Assembly (NCBI GenBank): GCA_024278835.1
Contig: JAJRSK010000060.1
Coordinates: 1-46,147 of the forward strand
DNA length: 46,147 nucleotides
Source of the DNA: Campylobacterales bacterium
Lineage (GTDB): Bacteria > Campylobacterota > Campylobacteria > Campylobacterales > QNZT01
Reading direction: 5' to 3'
Shown: positions 41,623 through 46,147 of the stretch, piece by piece
How positions within the stretch are numbered: the stretch's first letter is position 1
Layout: every line of letters starts with the position of its first letter
The notes under the pieces: generated by a model
Databases searched by the model: none
Seen by the model: only the letters and a program-made list of their open reading frames with translations
Told to the model about the DNA's origin: nothing
Made by a program: the position numbers and the translations under genes

Positions 41623-41680
41623 GTATCATGATAAGATATAGGTATAGATTTTGCTTTACAAGTGAGAAAAAGGAGAGTTG

Positions 41681-42877
41681 ATGCAATTTTTCAAAAAGAT
41701 ATTTAACGCGATTAGAAACTACAACAAGAGCTTTTTTACGATAAACCAAACAGAACTCACTACCTTTTCAAAAGTTTTAATGATACTTTTCTTTTTTACT
41801 TCACTTTGGCTCATCGCAGCAGGCATCAACAGTAGTGTGAGACAGACTGTATCACCTGCACAAAAGTATGGGTACCAATGTGAAAAGTTTGCCAATAGCA
41901 CTTCTTTACGCATTTTTGATTTTGAGAAGTCTGCCTCTGGCTACCATGGTATTTACAGTAGCTTTGGAAGTGAGCCTGAATGTAAGGCTTTAGAAAAAAA
42001 ATATCTTGATTTACTAGAGAACCATCACCTACAGTCAGAAATCTCTCAAGTGCGAATTTTAGAGAAAAGAACGTATGATATCACTGCAAAAGAGGCAAGA
42101 CTCAAACGACAATACGCCAACATGCTACTTGAAAAGATAAGTGAACAAGACAAAGCCAAGTCGATACTATATGCCGATACAGATAGCGTTAAAGAAAAGC
42201 TTGATGCATTGCGTAAAAAAGAGCAAAGTATCAAAGCACTTATCACCAAGAAGAGCAATATCTTAAATTATCCCTTATTGCAAGAGTTTATTTTACTTGT
42301 GGATAAGTCAAAAGAACGCATTTTAACAGGCTTGGAAAAAGAGAGAAAATTTTATCGTTTAAAAATGAGCATGCAAGTGTTTGCTTTTTTGATTCCTATC
42401 TGGTTATTGTTTTATTCTCTATACAGATTTTTGGCAAAAAGAGAAAAACATATCTTTGCACAACTCTCATTTTATGTGGCATCTGCGGCGACATTGTATG
42501 GGCTAGTCGAACTGATACAAGTGATATATAGCATCATACCAAAGATATTTTTAGCCAAACTTATCGCTTTTTTCACCTCTCACAATATGATAATTGTGTT
42601 AAATATCTTAGGGGTGCTTTTCTTTTTGCTTTTGTTTGGTGTCATTATCCATAGGATACAGCATAATAATGAGAAAAAGAGGGTCTTTAAAGATACCAAG
42701 GTACGCGATGTCAAACGAGAGAGTTGCTACAATTGTGGCACAAGACGTACCAAGGATGATAACTATTGTGCCTTTTGTGGGGTGGCGTTGAAAGTGCCAT
42801 GTGTGGGGTGCAAGAAGGCGATATATAAATATACACTATTTTGCACGGATTGTGGGAAAAAACAAGGGGCAATGTGA
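41681..42877 (+). CDS. membrane protein with C-terminal double zinc ribbon
   Basis: The 398-residue protein has a transmembrane helix near 33-51, a large coiled-coil region (about 105-210), three further hydrophobic helices (about 230-320) and a C-terminal cytoplasmic zinc ribbon: CYNCG...CAFCG...CVGCK...CTDCGKK, enough for two zinc sites of the zinc-ribbon/DZR type. I do not recognise the family. ATG 41681 follows AAAAAGGAGAG. It is monocistronic, transcribed with flgR's direction but separated by 190 bases with a promoter. Confidence 0.7.
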   Translation: MQFFKKIFNAIRNYNKSFFTINQTELTTFSKVLMILFFFTSLWLIAAGINSSVRQTVSPAQKYGYQCEKFANSTSLRIFDFEKSASGYHGIYSSFGSEPECKALEKKYLDLLENHHLQSEISQVRILEKRTYDITAKEARLKRQYANMLLEKISEQDKAKSILYADTDSVKEKLDALRKKEQSIKALITKKSNILNYPLLQEFILLVDKSKERILTGLEKERKFYRLKMSMQVFAFLIPIWLLFYSLYRFLAKREKHIFAQLSFYVASAATLYGLVELIQVIYSIIPKIFLAKLIAFFTSHNMIIVLNILGVLFFLLLFGVIIHRIQHNNEKKRVFKDTKVRDVKRESCYNCGTRRTKDDNYCAFCGVALKVPCVGCKKAIYKYTLFCTDCGKKQGAM

Positions 42878-43041
42878 TAACTAGAGTCTGTTCTTTGTGA
42901 AGTGATACGTCAATAAAAAGAGCTCAATGGCGTGAGTAAAGTTGGCTTATGTCTGGGATAGAAACTGACTTAAAATTGCGCATGATAGAGCACGTGATGA
43001 AGCCTTACTTTTCTAGTTTTTGAAGCTAAACAGATTTACGC

Positions 43042-43047
43042 TATAAT
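43042..43047 (+). promoter_or_regulatory. -10 box of the flgR-asd-yqhA-hemE run
   Basis: TATAAT in CGCTATAATCGC lies 27 bases before the flgR ATG. Otherwise the interval 42878-43041 shows no ORF or repeat. Confidence 0.6.
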
Positions 43048-43074
43048 CGCGCCCAATAACAGGAAAGGGTGCCA

Positions 43075-44436
43075 ATGAAGATAGCGATAGTAGAAGATGA
43101 TATCAACATGCGTAAATCTTTAGAGATTGCACTCAAAGATGAGGCAGGTTTTAACATCACAACTTTTAAAAATGCTCCTGAAGCTTTAAAAAAGTTAGAT
43201 GACTCTTATGACCTTATCGTTACCGATATCAATATGCCAAAAATGGATGGTATTGAGTTCATCAAAGCGCTTGATTTTCCTTGTGATATCATTATCATGA
43301 CAGGCAACGCGACACTTGGACGCGCGGTTGAGTCTATGCGCCTTGGTGTGAAGGACTTTTTAACCAAACCTTTTGAGATAGATGACTTGGTTGAAGCCAT
43401 CAAAAGAAGTGCAAAAGTACGTGAGATTCATGAAAGCAATGACTACCGTTTTGAGGGTAAAGATAGGCGGACAGGGGCTGAGGATACAAGAGATGAAAAG
43501 GTAGAGAGACGCAAAAAGGGGAGTGATAGACGACAAAAGTTTTATGGTAAATCTCCAGAACTTGAAAAGATTTTAACCCTTTTAACCAAGGCGTCTGCTA
43601 CAGAAGCATCTGTGATGTTGCTTGGAGATAGTGGGGTAGGTAAAGAACTTTTTGCCAAGTATATCCATGAAAATTCTCCTCGTTACGCTGGGCCTTTTAT
43701 CGCGATAAATATGGCAGCTATCCCTGAAAATCTCTTAGAGAGTGAACTCTTTGGTTACGAAAAAGGAGCTTTTACCGATGCGACAGCAATGAAAAAGGGG
43801 CACTTTGAAGTAGCAAATAAGGGCACACTTTTTTTAGATGAGATTGGTGAGATGCCTATGGCGTTGCAGGCAAAAATTTTACGCGTTTTACAAGAGAGAG
43901 AAATTGTGCGTGTGGGCGGTACGAAGCCGACAAAGATTGATGTGCGTATCGTTTCCGCAACCAACGCCAATATCCTTGAACAGATAGAAGATAAAGAGTT
44001 TCGTGAAGATTTGTATTACCGTTTAAATACGATTCCTGTGAAAATCCCGCCTTTACGAGAGCGAAAAGAAGAGATAGTAGATATCGCAGAAGAGTCACTT
44101 TTTGGGATTTGTCGTAAAAATAAGATAGATAAAAAAGTATTGAGTGATGAAGCAAAAAAGGCACTTTTAGACTATGATTGGCCAGGAAATATCAGAGAAC
44201 TTTTATCGGTTGTAGAACGTGCGGCAATTCTTTGTGATGGCGAAATGATAACAGTTAATGATTTATTTTTAGAGACAAGAAAGAGTAAAAAGGGTATAAA
44301 AGAGCTCGAAATTGAGTTGATAGAAGAGATGTTGAAAGAAGAAGCTGGTGACTTGAAGGCTACGGCTAAAGCACTAGGCATGAGCCTTCCAAATCTAGAG
44401 AAAAAAATAACAAAATATAAGATAGAGGTAGATTGA
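43075..44436 (+). CDS. flgR: sigma-54 response regulator FlgR-like
   Basis: The 453-residue protein is an NtrC-type regulator: receiver with phosphorylation Asp D51 and Lys in TKPFE (about 98), then a charged linker (about 112-150, with repeated KDRR/GSDRR), the AAA+ core with GDSGVGKE, the sigma-54 loop GAFTDA, DEIGEMP, and a C-terminal helix-turn-helix (DLKATAKALGMSLPNLEKKI). FlgR activates sigma-54 flagellar genes with kinase FlgS. The flgR-asd order matches Campylobacter jejuni from memory. ATG 43075 follows AGGAAAGG; a GTG six bases earlier is less likely. Confidence 0.8.
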   Translation: MKIAIVEDDINMRKSLEIALKDEAGFNITTFKNAPEALKKLDDSYDLIVTDINMPKMDGIEFIKALDFPCDIIIMTGNATLGRAVESMRLGVKDFLTKPFEIDDLVEAIKRSAKVREIHESNDYRFEGKDRRTGAEDTRDEKVERRKKGSDRRQKFYGKSPELEKILTLLTKASATEASVMLLGDSGVGKELFAKYIHENSPRYAGPFIAINMAAIPENLLESELFGYEKGAFTDATAMKKGHFEVANKGTLFLDEIGEMPMALQAKILRVLQEREIVRVGGTKPTKIDVRIVSATNANILEQIEDKEFREDLYYRLNTIPVKIPPLRERKEEIVDIAEESLFGICRKNKIDKKVLSDEAKKALLDYDWPGNIRELLSVVERAAILCDGEMITVNDLFLETRKSKKGIKELEIELIEEMLKEEAGDLKATAKALGMSLPNLEKKITKYKIEVD

Positions 44437-45470
44437 TGAGAAAATTTAATGTGGCAGTTGTCGGGGCGACAGGGGCTGTGGGTGAAGAGTTTTATGCCTT
44501 GTTTAAAGAGTATGACTTTCCAATAGCAAAGCTTCTTCCATTAGCGAGTGAAAGATCCGTAGGTAAAGTGATAGAGTATGGCAATCAAGAGATAGCGGTG
44601 CAAAAGTTGACCCATGGAATTTTTGAAAAAGAGGAGATAGATATCGCTTTCTTTTCAGCAGGTGGCAGTATCTCTGCTGAGTTTGCAGCATCTGCTGTAG
44701 AAGCTGGGGCGGTTGTCATCGATAACACGTCTCACTTTAGAATGGATCCTGAGATTCCTTTGGTCGTGCCTGAAGTGAACCCTGAAGATATCGCGCAGTG
44801 GAGAAACAAAGGTATCATTGCTAACCCTAACTGTTCAACCATTCAGATGGTACAAGCACTTAAAGCAGTGGATAATCTCTATGGCATTACGCGTGTGGAT
44901 GTAAGTACCTACCAAGCAACGTCAGGGGCTGGAAAAGCAGGTATGGAAGAGTTAGTTAAGCAGATGCAAGACTTTTTTGCCTTTAAGCTTTCTGAGAGTG
45001 AGTGCAATGCTTTTGCCCATCAAATCGCGCTCAATGTTATCCCACAAGTGGATGTGCCGATGGAAAATGGTTTTACCAAGGAAGAGATGAAGATGGTCAA
45101 TGAGACACAAAAAATTCTTCATAAAGATATCGAAGTAGCCGCGACTTGTGTGCGTGTGCCCGTGCTTAGAAGTCATAGTGAGTCTATCACCGTGACTTTT
45201 GAAGAGGGGACAGTTGTAGATGTGGACGCTGTACGCGAAGCTTTTGCTAACTTTGAAAATTTGATTGTAGAAGATGACTTGGAAAATGGTATCTACCCGA
45301 TGCCTAAAAATGCGACGGATACAGATATGACCTATGTCGGGCGTATCAGAAAAGATATCTATCGTGATAATATCTTGCACTTTTGGAATGTGGCAGATCA
45401 GGTACGTGTAGGGGCAGCGACAAACTCTCTCAGAATCGCACAAAAATGGATAGCAATGGAGGATTCCTAG
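44436..45470 (+). CDS. asd: aspartate-semialdehyde dehydrogenase
   Basis: Asd makes aspartate semialdehyde for lysine, threonine, methionine and diaminopimelate. The 344-residue protein has the NADP-binding VVGATGAVGEEF, the active-site cysteine in NPNCSTIQ and the YQATSGAGK turn. ATG overlaps the flgR stop (TGATG), so the two are coupled. The length is normal for the family. Confidence 0.95.
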   Translation: MRKFNVAVVGATGAVGEEFYALFKEYDFPIAKLLPLASERSVGKVIEYGNQEIAVQKLTHGIFEKEEIDIAFFSAGGSISAEFAASAVEAGAVVIDNTSHFRMDPEIPLVVPEVNPEDIAQWRNKGIIANPNCSTIQMVQALKAVDNLYGITRVDVSTYQATSGAGKAGMEELVKQMQDFFAFKLSESECNAFAHQIALNVIPQVDVPMENGFTKEEMKMVNETQKILHKDIEVAATCVRVPVLRSHSESITVTFEEGTVVDVDAVREAFANFENLIVEDDLENGIYPMPKNATDTDMTYVGRIRKDIYRDNILHFWNVADQVRVGAATNSLRIAQKWIAMEDS

Positions 45471-46028
45471 ATGGGCCATGATAATGAATATAAAGTAGAA
45501 ACAAGTAAGAAGCAGGGGATAGTAGAGAAGGTATTTGAAGGGGTTCTTTGGAATGGGCGACTCTTTATACTTTTGGCAGTCATTTTTTCGATGATTGGGG
45601 CTATCATCCTCTTTATCATAGGCTCAGTGGATATCTATGGTGTGATGACAAAGACGATTTCTGTTTTTATCAATCATGAACATCCTGAAGATTTTCATGA
45701 GATGGTTGTGGGTGGCATCATCGGTGCGGTGGATTTGTACTTGATGGCAGTGGTGATGTTGATATTTTCTTTTGGATTGTATGAACTTTTTATCTCTGAA
45801 ATTGAAGCGGCAAAAGGGCATGGTGCTTCTAAAGTGCTAGAAATTCATTCACTAGATGAACTCAAAGATAAACTTGCAAAAGTTATCGTGATGGTTTTGG
45901 TGGTGAGTTTTTTCCAAAGGGTATTGCACACACAGTATAATGGTGCACAAGAGATGTTGTATTTTGCTGGGTCGATTTTGGCTTTAGCAATAGCGTTATA
46001 TTTTTTACATAAAGGTGGAGATCATTAA
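45471..46028 (+). CDS. yqhA: YqhA/UPF0114 family membrane protein
   Basis: The 185-residue inner-membrane protein has four hydrophobic helices and the UPF0114 elements [38 protein letters not shown] and [10 protein letters not shown]. Function is unknown. It starts immediately after the asd stop and overlaps hemE by TAATG, so it is part of the same operon. Confidence 0.88.
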   Translation: MGHDNEYKVETSKKQGIVEKVFEGVLWNGRLFILLAVIFSMIGAIILFIIGSVDIYGVMTKTISVFINHEHPEDFHEMVVGGIIGAVDLYLMAVVMLIFSFGLYELFISEIEAAKGHGASKVLEIHSLDELKDKLAKVIVMVLVVSFFQRVLHTQYNGAQEMLYFAGSILALAIALYFLHKGGDH

Positions 46029-46147
46029 TGGGTAAGATATTTGTAGATGCGTGCTTCGGGAAAGAGACTCCTTACACGCCAGTATGGATGATGAGACAAG
46101 CAGGGCGGTATTTGCCAGAGTATATGGCAGTAAGGAAAGAGTCAGGG
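46028..46147 (+). CDS. hemE: uroporphyrinogen decarboxylase, partial (cut by window end)
   Basis: The first 40 residues are present ([10 protein letters not shown]...). The motif [16 protein letters not shown] with the substrate-binding arginines is the HemE signature. HemE decarboxylates uroporphyrinogen III to coproporphyrinogen III in heme synthesis. It is coupled to yqhA. The rest lies beyond the window. Confidence 0.93.
   Translation, partial: MGKIFVDACFGKETPYTPVWMMRQAGRYLPEYMAVRKESG

Larger units (their letters stand above)
1417..41633. repeat. dispersed palindrome TATCATGATA / CTATCATGATAG (about 31 copies)
   Basis: By eye, TATCATGATA starts at 1418, 1838, 2403, 5471, 8558, 8596, 12072, 12230, 12749, 13523, 13610, 14836, 15456, 15831, 18642, 18793, 19349, 19376, 23652, 23676, 28887, 31924, 34852, 36838, 36871, 37131, 38276, 38430, 39532, 40255 and 41624. 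At least 17 extend to CTATCATGATAG. In genes it is read as Tyr-His-Asp or Ile-Met-Ile; the third frame contains TGA and appears only at gene ends. No copy lies between 2413 and 5470. For an AT-rich sequence of this length chance predicts well under one copy. Confidence 0.85.

Noticed and set aside
1417-41633. Palindromes as CRISPR repeats or transposon ends
   Set aside because: Spacing is irregular, many copies lie inside conserved genes, and no spacers or target duplications are seen.
1-46147. tRNA or rRNA genes
   Set aside because: I saw no T-loop/acceptor pattern or rRNA sequence by eye; a covariance search would settle it.

Overview
The window looks like a chromosomal segment of a free-living Campylobacterota (epsilonproteobacterial) bacterium, most like the Sulfurovum/Sulfurimonas group. 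It is AT-rich. Several gene neighbourhoods match, from memory, those of Campylobacter and Helicobacter: nadD/rsfS next to gapA-pgk-tpiA; nusA near an HP0268-like gene and miaB; comF next to gyrA; flgR followed by asd. A XerH-type recombinase and a soluble CZB chemoreceptor also fit. I saw no rRNA, tRNA or CRISPR array. No complete IS element is visible.

Left end (1-5.3 kb) is an accessory region. It holds remnants of a type I restriction locus (a 19-codon hsdS start, a RhuM-Fic protein, a small HsdM-tail-like ORF), a methyltransferase, a gene-poor decayed stretch (nth and AraC fragments), and an ATPase plus HNH nuclease pair resembling the Septu (PtuAB) anti-phage system. The pair lies between the real nth and a broken duplicate of the nth 3' end.

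5.2-12.1 kb carries nth, a cytosolic-looking M14 carboxypeptidase, two adjacent ATP-grasp ligases (one with a helix-hairpin-helix tail and a degenerate metal motif), and a divergent M20 peptidase broken by an in-frame TAA. I read the ligases and peptidases as a possible cassette that adds and removes residues on a peptide or protein. 12.1-24.8 kb holds a DEAD-box helicase, a 679-residue GT-A-like protein, a fused nadD-rsfS, the glycolytic operon gapA-pgk-tpiA, two secreted paralogue-like proteins, an orphan ABC permease, nusA and a CZB chemoreceptor.

24.9-31.4 kb is a co-directional run: HP0268-like nuclease, miaB, a DUF374 acyltransferase, a membrane-anchored repeat protein, xerH, a PilM/PilN/PilO-like trio and a repeat lipoprotein. 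31.5-46.1 kb holds comF, gyrA (with an in-frame TAA before the catalytic tyrosine), a rhodanese, a metallo-beta-lactamase-fold protein, YjbR, an AlkD-like protein, MltB, a Qnr-like pentapeptide protein, metE, a zinc-ribbon membrane protein, flgR, asd, yqhA and the start of hemE.

The most striking genome-scale signal is a perfect palindrome, TATCATGATA (often extended to CTATCATGATAG). I counted about 31 copies by eye, both inside genes (read as Tyr-His-Asp or Ile-Met-Ile) and between them, with none between 2413 and 5470, the stretch that contains the Septu-like island. Chance alone predicts fewer than one. The other leading observations are the in-frame stops in gyrA and the M20 gene, the NadD-RsfS fusion, and the ligase/carboxypeptidase cassette.
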